7,523 nucleotides of DNA from Planctomycetia bacterium (GCA_005801395.1 SYDV01000316.1:1-7523); one strand, 5' to 3'; counted from the stretch's first letter, positions 1-6,565 are shown. Program-made: numbers and translations. The notes: generated by a model from the sequence alone, not told the origin.

Positions 1-1
1 C

Positions 2-88
2 GACTCAATCCACGTCCGTGCTAATCGAGATTTCCCGCTACGAACACCACCAGTGAATAAAATAGAGGATGGCATGGTGGCGTTATGA
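2..88 (+). CDS. possible C-terminal end of an unidentified gene entering from the left
   Basis: The second forward frame is open from the window edge to a TGA at 86-88 and would encode the last 28 residues of a protein, ending KIEDGMVAL. A competing frame (from base 3 to a TGA at 54-56) is also open and ends ISRYEHHQ, so I cannot tell which, if either, is real. Neither tail is recognisable, and 28 codons without a stop can occur by chance. It is listed only because the window begins abruptly here and no other gene explains the first 100 bases. Confidence 0.18.
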   Translation, partial: DSIHVRANRDFPLRTPPVNKIEDGMVAL

Positions 89-123
89 ATGGTTCGGTCA
101 GATTGGGAAGGTGAAAGACAAAG

Positions 124-191
124 TCCGATGTCTTTCTATAGATCCGATGTCTTTCTATAGATCCGATGTCCGATGTCCGATGTCCGATGTC
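124..191 (+). repeat. composite tandem repeat: two 19-bp units then four TCCGATG heptamers
   Basis: Two identical 19-bp units (124-142 and 143-161) each begin with TCCGATG and continue TCTTTCTATAGA. They are followed by four direct copies of TCCGATG (162-168, 169-175, 176-182, 183-189) and a partial unit. The heptamer is the exact reverse complement of the unit in the larger array at 320-487, so the two arrays face each other. A GAAAGAC at 113-119 just outside can pair with the GTCTTTC inside either 19-bp unit (130-136 or 149-155). No coding role is evident. Expansion by slippage is the likely origin. Confidence 0.9.
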
Positions 192-319
192 GAAGCAATC
201 GTACTCTTTGGGTGAATTTTCAACTCTATCTGCGGTAATTTCAAAGATTTATTTTCACTAATTTCTGATTTCCAAACATCAACCAACCATTTTAAAGTCC
301 AAGTCCGCCTCTTGCCTTC
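192..319. other. AT-rich spacer between the two opposed heptamer arrays
   Basis: This stretch is clearly richer in A and T than the rest of the window and has stops in all frames, so I see no gene in it. It could hold the promoter of the btu operon, because an AT-rich block is otherwise missing between the arrays and the riboswitch. However, I could not find a well-spaced -35/-10 pair that I would defend. If transcription starts here, the mRNA leader would contain the whole 24-unit array. Confidence 0.45.
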
Positions 320-487
320 GACATCGGACATCAAACATCAAACATCGGACATCGGACATCGGACATCGGACATCGGACATCGGACATCGGACATCGGACA
401 TCGGACATCGGACATCAAACATCGGACATCGGACATCGGACATCGGACATCGGACATCAAACATCGGACATCGGACATCGGACATCG
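320..487 (+). repeat. 24-copy heptanucleotide tandem array (GACATCG)
   Basis: Exactly 24 consecutive 7-bp units fill 320-487 with no indel. In the register GACATCG, most units are identical. At four unit junctions (333/334, 340/341, 417/418, 459/460) CATCGGA is replaced by CATCAAA, which changes both Gs of the GG at once. Because 7 is not a multiple of 3, every reading frame cycles through the same 7-residue peptide (for example SDIGHRT), which creates long but spurious ORFs on both strands. The array is the inverted counterpart of the TCCGATG copies at 162-191 and ends about 60 bases before the riboswitch. Confidence 0.97.
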
Positions 488-545
488 GACCAGTCAAAAT
501 ACTCCCCCTTGCCCAAACCGCGCCCCTTCCTAAACCTCCGCCCGC

Positions 546-731
546 CTAGGTGCTGACGTAGATATACGTCGGTGAAAAGGGAAGCTGGTGCGTGATGTCG
601 CGTGTAGACGACGTCGCAAATCCAGCACGGACCCGCCACTGTAACCGGGGACTGCATCAGCGAAACCACTGCGTTTTACGCGGGAAGGCGCTGCTGTGGG
701 CCGATCCGGAAGTCAGGAGACCTGCCTCGGC
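546..731 (+). promoter_or_regulatory. cobalamin riboswitch aptamer controlling the btu operon
   Basis: The conserved elements of the cobalamin riboswitch class occur in order: GGGAA at 579-583, a stem built from GCTGG and CCAGC, the core CCCGCCACTGT at 632-642, GAAGGC at 684-689, and a full B12 box AGTCAGGAGACCTGCC at 711-726. The ends close on each other: AGGT (548-551) can pair with ACCT (720-723) and CTGAC (553-557) with GTCAG (712-716). The next gene is a BtuB-like receptor, the classical target of this riboswitch. Cobalamin binding is expected to reduce expression of the operon. The outer limits are approximate because I judged P1 by eye. Confidence 0.96.
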
Positions 732-745
732 CTTGCGCTGTGACC

Positions 746-818
746 CTCGTGGAATGGGGTCCAACGACATTCCCTGTACGGCCACACCGTCCTGGGAATA
801 TCGCCCCATTCCGTCGAG
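746..818 (+). promoter_or_regulatory. candidate riboswitch expression platform: nested and alternative stems
   Basis: GGAATGGGG (751-759) pairs perfectly with CCCCATTCC (804-812), and CTCG (746-749) with CGAG (815-818) extends the stem past a small bulge. Inside it, ATTCCC (769-774) pairs with GGGAAT (794-799). A competing short hairpin, GGAATG (751-756) with CATTCC (768-773), cannot coexist with these. Alternative pairings just downstream of an aptamer are typical of a switch. No U-run follows, so transcription termination is not indicated. The role is inferred from pairing and position only. Confidence 0.5.
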
Positions 819-833
819 TTTTGCAACGCTTGT

Positions 834-861
834 TATCCCGAAGCATTACGCTTCAGGGATA
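834..861 (+). promoter_or_regulatory. 11-bp leader hairpin upstream of the btuB ribosome binding site
   Basis: TATCCC (834-839) pairs with GGGATA (856-861), and GAAGC (840-844) with GCTTC (850-854), around a 5-base loop with one bulged A at 855. It lies 16 bases before the GGAG of btuB. The sequence after it (TTCAACCGTG) is not a U-tract, so it is not a Rho-independent terminator. It may be part of the expression platform or hold the leader in shape. Confidence 0.5.
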
Positions 862-874
862 TTCAACCGTGGCC

Positions 875-880
875 GTGGAG
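875..880 (+). promoter_or_regulatory. ribosome binding site for btuB (GTGGAG)
   Basis: GGAG at 877-880 sits 6 bases before the ATG at 887, normal Shine-Dalgarno spacing, and selects that start over an upstream GTG at 740. The bases directly before it (GTGGCCGT, 869-876) are the exact complement of ACGGCCAC at 778-785 in the leader, so the site could be masked by long-range pairing. Confidence 0.65.
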
Positions 881-886
881 TGCCCG

Positions 887-2791
887 ATGCGTCGTTTACC
901 ATTCTGTTCCTTTACCCTTGCCTTAATGGCTGTTCCTATCGCACACGCAGCGGAAAATACCGCTCCGGTGATGGATAAGGACAAGACATTAATCGCCGAA
1001 AATACGTTAGTCGTTGCTGCAGAGAGGCGCGACACCGATTTAAACCGAACTATCCCCAGCACAGATATTATCACCCCTACCGATATTCGCGAACGCGGCT
1101 ATCAACCATTTGTCCACGATTGGTTACGTGGACTCCCAGGGCTTGATGTCAATGTCAGTGGTGGCAGTCTGAATGCAGGTACTCAAGTTCGTATACGCGG
1201 CGCTAAAGCCGGCGAAACGCGATTCATGCGTGATGGAATTCCTATCACTGATGCGACATCCATTTCCAATGAGATACCAGTCGAATTTCTTGATCAATCC
1301 GGCATAACTCAAGTCGAAGTGGTTCGCGGCGCACAAAGTGGTTTATATGGTTCAGGAGCCAATGGTGGTGTGGTAAATTTAGCTAGTGCGAAACCAACTA
1401 CTGAACATCAGGCCAGCGGACAATTAGATTATGGAAGTAATCATACGATTGCTGGTGGAGGACAAGCCACTGGACCAATTAGCGAACACCTTGGTTATGC
1501 TCTCAATCTCGGCGGCATCGATAGCGATGGATATAGCACCGCTACGCGCGCTGGTGACAATGGCAATCCTCGTGGTTATGAAGACGACGGTTTTTACCGT
1601 TATGGCGGAACGGCACGCATCGAAGCGTTTAATGATATTGGAAAAGTTTATCTCGCTGGAACGCTCAATAATGCCCGCTCAGAATTTGATAACGATTATC
1701 CCGCACCAACGTTCAGCCTCAATCCAAATGATGCACGTGCGTATCAAACTTATGCCAGCAGGCGTTTAGCAGGTGGTGGGCAATTGAATGTGAAAAAAGA
1801 CATTCATTTAGTAAGTGATCTCGCCTACACACAAACAGAACGACGTTATCCCGAAGAAACTACTGACACGCGATCATTTGACGCAGACGACACCTACGGA
1901 TCTTTACAGGCTAACGCAAAGTTTATCGACGTTTTAAATACAACGCTTGGCGTGGATGGTCTCTGGCAACATGCGGATATCGTAAATGCCGCAAATACTA
2001 CAACCATCGATCGTGGCGCACATTTAATCGGAACGTGGCTATCTATCGCTTATGATTTACCGTGGATTATTTTATCAGCCACTGGTCGCCATGATGAACA
2101 TAGCCGCGAAGGTGGCGCCAATACCTGGCGTTTAGGTGCCGCGACTTTTTGGTTTGAACAACAATACAAGGTTTTCACTTCTGCCGGCACCGGTTTTCGT
2201 GCTCCCACTTTGTATGAATTATATAATCCCGGTTCCGGCAACGATACACTAACGCCGCAAACGTCATTGAGTTTCGATCTTGGACATACGATTCGACTAA
2301 ATGAATCTGGAATATCGTTAACCAATACGGGATTTTTGACACGTTATGACGATGCGATTACTTTTGAATCGACATTTCCGTATCGCTCAATCAACTTACC
2401 AAGTAATTCCGAGATTTACGGTCTAGAAAATGCTTTGCGATTTGAACAAGCATTCGTATCCACCGGCGCCACTTATACCTGGCAAGAGAGTGATAATGGC
2501 AGTGGAAAACGCCTGGATCAATTACCCGACCATAAACTGATGTTGGATGGGACGATCCGACAATTTGATGCCTGGCTGAGACTCGCCGTTGAACGAATCT
2601 GGTCACGCGAATCCGGCGGACAAACGTTAGCTCCATATACCCTGATCAGTGCGTCTGCTGGTTATGCGCTTAATAAGCATTGGGACATTTATACCCGCCT
2701 CGAAAATCTCACTGACGAAGACTACGAGATTTACCCAGCTTACTCCACCGCACGTCGCGCCATCTACGGCGGCGTTCGAGCGACGTTCTAA
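887..2791 (+). CDS. btuB: TonB-dependent vitamin B12 outer-membrane receptor BtuB
   Basis: This is the outer-membrane beta-barrel receptor that imports cobalamin with TonB energy. From the ATG at 887 it has 634 residues, close to the 614 of E. coli BtuB. Residues 1-21 form a signal peptide (MRRLPF, a hydrophobic stretch, then IAHA before AENT). A TonB box follows at about 39-46 (NTLVVAAE, compare DTLVVTA in E. coli). The plug domain has typical motifs: LPGLDVNV near 83-90, VRIRG at 101-105, VEVVRG at 143-148 and GSGANGGVVN at 155-164. The rest is barrel, with FRAPTLYELYNPG in the second half, LENLTDEDYE near the end and a C-terminal aromatic strand ending RATF. The frame is open upstream to 740, but that part overlaps the aptamer end and leader and precedes the signal peptide. 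It is the first gene of the operon, directly under the cobalamin riboswitch. A receptor for a related corrinoid cannot be excluded. Confidence 0.95.
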   Translation: MRRLPFCSFTLALMAVPIAHAAENTAPVMDKDKTLIAENTLVVAAERRDTDLNRTIPSTDIITPTDIRERGYQPFVHDWLRGLPGLDVNVSGGSLNAGTQVRIRGAKAGETRFMRDGIPITDATSISNEIPVEFLDQSGITQVEVVRGAQSGLYGSGANGGVVNLASAKPTTEHQASGQLDYGSNHTIAGGGQATGPISEHLGYALNLGGIDSDGYSTATRAGDNGNPRGYEDDGFYRYGGTARIEAFNDIGKVYLAGTLNNARSEFDNDYPAPTFSLNPNDARAYQTYASRRLAGGGQLNVKKDIHLVSDLAYTQTERRYPEETTDTRSFDADDTYGSLQANAKFIDVLNTTLGVDGLWQHADIVNAANTTTIDRGAHLIGTWLSIAYDLPWIILSATGRHDEHSREGGANTWRLGAATFWFEQQYKVFTSAGTGFRAPTLYELYNPGSGNDTLTPQTSLSFDLGHTIRLNESGISLTNTGFLTRYDDAITFESTFPYRSINLPSNSEIYGLENALRFEQAFVSTGATYTWQESDNGSGKRLDQLPDHKLMLDGTIRQFDAWLRLAVERIWSRESGGQTLAPYTLISASAGYALNKHWDIYTRLENLTDEDYEIYPAYSTARRAIYGGVRATF

Positions 2792-2798
2792 CCCGCTA

Positions 2799-2824
2799 CT
2801 GGCGGGAATGATCAATTCCGCCAG
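2799..2824 (+). promoter_or_regulatory. intercistronic hairpin between btuB and btuC
   Basis: CTGGCGG (2799-2805) pairs with CCGCCAG (2818-2824), extended by a G-T and an A-T pair inwards. It starts 8 bases after the btuB stop and ends 9 bases before the btuC GTG. There is no following T-run, so it is not a standard terminator. It could stabilise the btuB message or lower btuC translation, since it lies where the btuC ribosome binding site should be. These roles are inferred. Confidence 0.55.
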
Positions 2825-2833
2825 AGTATCATC

Positions 2834-3811
2834 GTGCGCTTTATCCTGACGCTTATTGGTGGTGTCGTTACCTTGGCAGTGTTGAGCCTTATTGCGCTCA
2901 ACACTGGCCACGGTGATTTGCAAAGCACAGAAGGAGAAACGTTTTATTATTTGCGCGCCTGGCGTTTAGGAGCTGCTGCCTTAGCTGGCGCGGCACTCGC
3001 CATGGGTGGCGTTTTAATGCAGGGTTTATTTCGCAACCCATTGGCTAGCCCCGACGTTTTAGGAACCACCGCTTTTGCCGTCGTTGGCGGACAATCGGCA
3101 TTATTACTGCACGTCTTTGCCGGTGCTGCGATCCCCCTATTTATACCGGCTGAATTATTATTGCCCATCGGCTGTTTATTAGGTGCGGGATTAGCCTTAC
3201 TCGTATTATTATGGTTGGCCGAACGCGCCGCCGGATTAACCACCGTATTAATTGTCGGATTTTTATTGGCCGCCCTCGGCAGCAGTGTCGGAACATTCGT
3301 CACCAGTTTCTTTCGCGACCAATGGGAATTAGTCCGCGCCTTACAGGGTTTCTCACTTGGTGGCGTCGATGGTACCGGTCCAATTCATCTGGCGTTAGGT
3401 GCCCCCTTAGTGCTAATCGGTGGAATTGCGGCATGGTGTTGGAGTCGACCGTTAGATGTGTTGCTATCAGGAGAAATTGAAGCCGCCGCACTGGGAGTTG
3501 ATGTCACGCAAGTCCGACGATGGGTACTCATTTGGACAGCGACCTTAACCGCAGCAGCAGTGGCGTTAGGCGGTTCGGCTGCGTTTGTTGGTTTAATCGT
3601 GCCACATGTCATGCGCAGTTGTGTCGGGGTTGGCCATCGACAATTAATTCCGGTATCGGCAGTTGCAGGCGCAGCATTTTTAGTCGGTTGCGATATTTTG
3701 GCCCGCGTCTTACCGCCAACCGGCGAATTACCGATTGGCGTGGTGACCGGAATGATTGGAGCGCCTTTATTTATCATGGTGTTAATTCGGTCACGACGGG
3801 AATTGGCATGA
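2834..3811 (+). CDS. btuC: vitamin B12 ABC transporter permease BtuC (FecCD family)
   Basis: This is the inner-membrane channel subunit of the cobalamin importer, working as a dimer with BtuD and fed by BtuF. It has 325 residues, against 326 in E. coli BtuC, and is hydrophobic throughout with roughly ten membrane segments. FecCD-family motifs are visible: GGVLMQGLFRNPLASPDVLG at 58-77, a cytoplasmic coupling loop GEIEAAALGVDV at 213-224, FVGLIVPHVMR at 251-261, and a C-terminal ELPIGVVTGMIGAPLF at 298-313. The start is GTG. No ATG exists in this frame between the btuB stop (same frame, 14 codons upstream) and 2834. The Shine-Dalgarno sequence is poor (AGAG at best), which fits low or coupled translation. 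The last codons overlap btuD by ATGA. The choice of B12 over iron-siderophore permease rests on the riboswitch and btuB. Confidence 0.93.
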   Translation: MRFILTLIGGVVTLAVLSLIALNTGHGDLQSTEGETFYYLRAWRLGAAALAGAALAMGGVLMQGLFRNPLASPDVLGTTAFAVVGGQSALLLHVFAGAAIPLFIPAELLLPIGCLLGAGLALLVLLWLAERAAGLTTVLIVGFLLAALGSSVGTFVTSFFRDQWELVRALQGFSLGGVDGTGPIHLALGAPLVLIGGIAAWCWSRPLDVLLSGEIEAAALGVDVTQVRRWVLIWTATLTAAAVALGGSAAFVGLIVPHVMRSCVGVGHRQLIPVSAVAGAAFLVGCDILARVLPPTGELPIGVVTGMIGAPLFIMVLIRSRRELA

Positions 3812-4623
3812 CCGACCCGCATTCCTTGACGACGAACCATTCAACCGATGCGCTTACGCCATCGTCGAATGATGGTTTATGTTTGGAGGGAATATCCGCG
3901 CGGCGAAATAACAAATTGGTATTATCGAATGTGAGCATGCAGGCACCCGGTGGCGCGATTACGGCTCTGATCGGCCCCAATGGTGCAGGGAAATCTAGTA
4001 TTATCTCCACCATTTTAGGGTTATTACCCATATCGACTGGACGACTACGCCTGCACGGAGTCGATGTCTTGACCATGGGGCGCTTACAGCGTGCTCAAAC
4101 ATTTGGTTACGTTCCGCAACGCACCCGATTATTTGCGCCGATGCCGGTAAGCCACGTGGTGGCGATGGGGCGCTATGCCCATGGCGGATCTTGGTTTGGG
4201 CCAAATAACCAACATGCCGCTGTGCGAGATGCCTTAGCCATGGTCGATGCCGAGCATCTCGCACAGCGACCTTTTAATGAATTATCTGCCGGTGAAAGCC
4301 AACGAGTATTAGTCGCCCGCGCACTAGTTGGCGGCGCACGCACCTTACTGCTTGATGAACCAACGTCATCACTTGATATAGGACATTCGCTTATCTTGCT
4401 GAAACTTCTTAAGCGGCTCGCTCATAGTGGTCATACGATACTAATTGCCCTACATCACTTCGACCAAGTCGAATACGTTGCTGATCACACCATATTACTG
4501 CATAACGGCATCGTCTTAGGAAACGGCACCGCCAAGGATGTGTTAAATAGCACCCACATTACCACGGCCTTCGGCGTGATGCGTCACGGCTCAACCTTCC
4601 GATTGACGGAGGAAGCCACATGA
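3808..4623 (+). CDS. btuD: vitamin B12 ABC transporter ATP-binding protein BtuD
   Basis: This cytoplasmic ATPase drives the BtuC channel. The protein has 271 residues. Visible in order: Walker A GPNGAGKSS at 56-64, Q-loop glutamine in YVPQ at 101-104, ABC signature LSAGESQRV at 159-167, Walker B TLLLDEP at 179-185, D-loop SSLD at 187-190, and the H-loop histidine in LIALHH at H216. The signature has SAGE instead of the common SGGQ, and H217 stands where many relatives have aspartate. Neither change removes a catalytic residue. The start is the ATG overlapping the btuC stop (ATGA), with GGGA at 3798-3801 as ribosome binding site. The frame is open much further upstream, but only as a shadow inside btuC. 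About 25 residues precede the ABC domain, somewhat longer than usual. It overlaps btuF by ATGA at 4620-4623. Confidence 0.94.
   Translation: MTDPHSLTTNHSTDALTPSSNDGLCLEGISARRNNKLVLSNVSMQAPGGAITALIGPNGAGKSSIISTILGLLPISTGRLRLHGVDVLTMGRLQRAQTFGYVPQRTRLFAPMPVSHVVAMGRYAHGGSWFGPNNQHAAVRDALAMVDAEHLAQRPFNELSAGESQRVLVARALVGGARTLLLDEPTSSLDIGHSLILLKLLKRLAHSGHTILIALHHFDQVEYVADHTILLHNGIVLGNGTAKDVLNSTHITTAFGVMRHGSTFRLTEEAT
4608..4612 (+). promoter_or_regulatory. strong ribosome binding site for btuF (GGAGG)
   Basis: GGAGG lies inside the last codons of btuD, 7 bases before the ATG at 4620. It is the best Shine-Dalgarno in the operon and supports high synthesis of the binding protein, as is usual for ABC importers. 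Confidence 0.8.
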
Positions 4624-5636
4624 ACCGCTTTGATCTCTTTAATGGCCTGGCTCTAATGTTTGCTTTTGCCATCGCTGGCGCTGGCGTCATGTCATGGTCA
4701 AACCCTAAATCGCCAATAACCACACAAACGACGTTAGGAACTCGCACCATTGATCGCGTCACCCTACCAGACGGCACCCAGGCGATTATCGATGCGAACG
4801 GTGCGCAAATACCGTTACGTCCCTATCAACGCATCATCAGCCTGGGAATTGCCTCCGATGCTTTGCTTGCGGAATTATGCGAACCGAATCGCATCATTGC
4901 CGTCAGCACGTATTTACGCGGTCCACTGACTGTCCGTTTAAACGGAAAACCACGATTAGCCGGATTAGAAAATTTAGAAGCCATCGTCGCCCACAAACCC
5001 GACTTGGTTTTAGTCTCGGCGTCTGCCGACGAAACAGATCGAATCACGCGTTTACGCGAAGCCGGACTTACCATCTGCGATTTAGGCACCCAGGGAGGTG
5101 TCGCCACTTTAATCCCGAATATCCGTCGCGTCGGCGCATTATTACAAGCCGATGAACGAGCGGAACAATATCTTACCATCTTTAACCGTCGCCTCGCCAA
5201 TGTTGCTGCCTCTTTACCGCCAAATCACGCGAAACGCCGAGCACTTTATCTCGGAGTCTTTGGTCGTGAAATCTATGGTGGTACGGTGGGCAGCAGTTTT
5301 CACGATATCTTGACCGCCGCCGGTTTAATTGATGTCGCCGCAACCGAATTTACCGGCTGGCCAGCATTTTCGCTGGAACAAGTCATCGTATTAAAACCAG
5401 ACGTTATTGTCCTATCACCGAACAGCGCTATGGCGCTTCGTGCTTTACCTGGGGCGTCATTACTAACCGCATTGCACAACCCGGAAGGTCTCATTGAAAT
5501 TGAAGCTGAACTTATTGAAGATCCAGGTCCACGTCTTTTAGAAGCGGCAGAAACAGTCTTTATGGCTGCCTATCCACCCATCGTTCCTGGTCCGGTTTTA
5601 GCCCCAGAAGCATTACCGACCAAGTCGGTTCCATAA
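4620..5636 (+). CDS. btuF: cobalamin-binding periplasmic protein BtuF
   Basis: This substrate-binding protein delivers cobalamin to BtuCD. It has 338 residues, longer than E. coli BtuF (266). A hydrophobic segment at about 7-26 acts as signal peptide or membrane anchor. The N lobe begins with YQRIISLGIASDALLAELC (69-87) and RIIAVSTY (91-98), followed by GLENLEAIVAHKPDLVLV (115-132). The C lobe has RALYLGVFG (207-215), GTVGSSFHDILTAAGL (221-236), FSLEQVIVLKPDVIVL (250-265) and GPRLLEAAETVF (303-314). E120 and E253 sit where BtuF-type proteins carry the two glutamates that dock on BtuC arginines. The tail is proline-rich. The start ATG overlaps the btuD stop. Other class III binding proteins, such as those for iron chelates, look similar; the B12 call relies on operon context. 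Confidence 0.9.
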   Translation: MNRFDLFNGLALMFAFAIAGAGVMSWSNPKSPITTQTTLGTRTIDRVTLPDGTQAIIDANGAQIPLRPYQRIISLGIASDALLAELCEPNRIIAVSTYLRGPLTVRLNGKPRLAGLENLEAIVAHKPDLVLVSASADETDRITRLREAGLTICDLGTQGGVATLIPNIRRVGALLQADERAEQYLTIFNRRLANVAASLPPNHAKRRALYLGVFGREIYGGTVGSSFHDILTAAGLIDVAATEFTGWPAFSLEQVIVLKPDVIVLSPNSAMALRALPGASLLTALHNPEGLIEIEAELIEDPGPRLLEAAETVFMAAYPPIVPGPVLAPEALPTKSVP

Positions 5637-5660
5637 GCATTGCAACTAACTTATTTTTTT
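5615..5660 (+). terminator. weak candidate 3' end of the btu operon
   Basis: ACCGAC (5615-5620) and GTCGGT (5624-5629) form a 6-bp stem with a 3-base loop inside the last btuF codons. A run of eight T follows at 5653-5660, after the stop. The gap of about 23 bases between stem and T-run is too long for a classical Rho-independent terminator, so this is only a possible end point in the 32-bp gap between two convergent genes. Confidence 0.22.
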
Positions 5661-5668
5661 TGCCTTAT

Positions 5669-6565
5669 TTAACTAGATTTCCTATCGCTTGATCGCCCCA
5701 ATTTATCACGCTTTTGCTCTTCACGTAGCTGTTTAATTTCCAACCGTTTGGCGGCTTCTTCCTTCGCAGCTGCTATTTCGCGCAGAATGATTTGTGCATC
5801 AACCACGCCACGAGCTTGAGCAAAACGACCAGTCAAGGCGGTGTCAGGTTTCAGCGCATTTTGCTCATACAACAGCCACATTTCCTCACCATATTGCGTG
5901 CGACGAATATCCGGAGAAAAGCGTGAAAAGAAACGCGTCACATTCGCCACGTCGCGCAGTAATAATCTTTTAGCGTTATTATTTTTAGTCGCGTCAATGG
6001 CTTGTGGAAAATCAATAATCACCGGCCCTTTAGGACCGCGTAAAATATTATATTCCGAGAGATCCCCATGCACGACACCGGCACATAACATGCGTGCGAT
6101 CTCGCCCATTAATCCGCGATGCCAACGATAGGCGAGTTCCGCCGTGAACGATTGCGAGGCCAGCTGCGGCGCAGGTTGCCCCTCGGCGTCCAATACCAAA
6201 TCCATTAACAACACGCCATCAGCTAATTGGCGCAATTTTGGACAACGAACCCCGGCGGCATTCAGCTTACGCATGGTGTCGGCTTCGGCACTTTGCCACG
6301 CCGTTTCGTTTTGTTTTTTACCAAAACGACTGCCACTCGACATGGCGCGATCTTGGCGCGAATCACCAGTGCTGCGGCCCTCGGTGTAATCCTGACGTTG
6401 ACGAAAATTACGTTGATGAACTTCTTTATAAACCTTGGCCGCGCAAAACGAACCATCCGATTCAACGATAAAGACGGCAGCTTCTTTGCCACTTTTGAGT
6501 GGACGAATGACGCGCTGAATAAAGCCGTCATCAATTAAAGTCTGCAAGCGATCAGGAATCAACAT
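5669..6565 (-). CDS. RIO-type serine/threonine protein kinase (PA4780-like)
   Basis: This is a cytoplasmic RIO-family kinase. From the ATG at 6563-6565 it has 298 residues. The glycine-rich loop is replaced by the RIO form SGKEAAVFIV (25-34); the ATP lysine is K44 in CAAKVYK. A flexible-loop region SSGSRFGKKQNE lies at 76-87. The catalytic loop is HGDLSEYN (166-173, with D168 and N173), and the metal-binding IIDFPQA (183-189) carries D185. The C-terminal 35 residues are charged and probably helical. Close bacterial relatives begin M-x-IP-x-RLQ-LIDDG, which supports this start. Longer versions from ATG 6616 or TTG 6628 would add a Trp/Cys-rich stretch unlike the family, but no candidate has a good ribosome binding site. 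The gene is convergent with btuF and not part of its operon. Substrates of bacterial members are poorly known. Confidence 0.9.
   Translation of the reverse strand: MLIPDRLQTLIDDGFIQRVIRPLKSGKEAAVFIVESDGSFCAAKVYKEVHQRNFRQRQDYTEGRSTGDSRQDRAMSSGSRFGKKQNETAWQSAEADTMRKLNAAGVRCPKLRQLADGVLLMDLVLDAEGQPAPQLASQSFTAELAYRWHRGLMGEIARMLCAGVVHGDLSEYNILRGPKGPVIIDFPQAIDATKNNNAKRLLLRDVANVTRFFSRFSPDIRRTQYGEEMWLLYEQNALKPDTALTGRFAQARGVVDAQIILREIAAAKEEAAKRLEIKQLREEQKRDKLGRSSDRKSS

Noticed and set aside
113..136. GAAAGAC/GTCTTTC hairpin as a terminator of a gene to the left
   Set aside because: There is a 10-base loop and no T-run. The second arm belongs to the 19-bp repeat, so the pairing may be incidental.
320..487. 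CRISPR array
   Set aside because: Units are contiguous 7-bp copies with no spacers, and no cas gene is present.
279..533. Long ORFs on both strands across the heptamer array (repeating SDIGHRT or MSDVRCP peptides)
   Set aside because: A stop-free 7-bp unit is open in every frame by construction. The peptide periodicity simply reflects the DNA repeat, and there is no ribosome binding site or non-repeat domain.
834..870. Rho-independent terminator in the btuB leader
   Set aside because: The hairpin is strong, but the bases after it are TTCAACCGTG, with no T-run.
740..886. N-terminal extension of BtuB from a GTG at 740
   Set aside because: It would place 49 residues before a clear signal peptide, and it runs through the leader stems. 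The ATG at 887 has a well-spaced GGAG.
592..978. Forward ORF of 128 codons
   Set aside because: It lies over the cobalamin riboswitch and the btuB start in another frame. The conserved RNA explains this sequence better.
3520..3807. Long N-terminal extension of BtuD reaching into btuC
   Set aside because: That part is out of frame within btuC and has no ABC-protein similarity. The ATGA overlap at 3808 with GGGA upstream is the natural start.
6144..6538. Several overlapping forward ORFs opposite the RIO kinase gene
   Set aside because: They are antisense shadows of a well-supported kinase with intact catalytic motifs.
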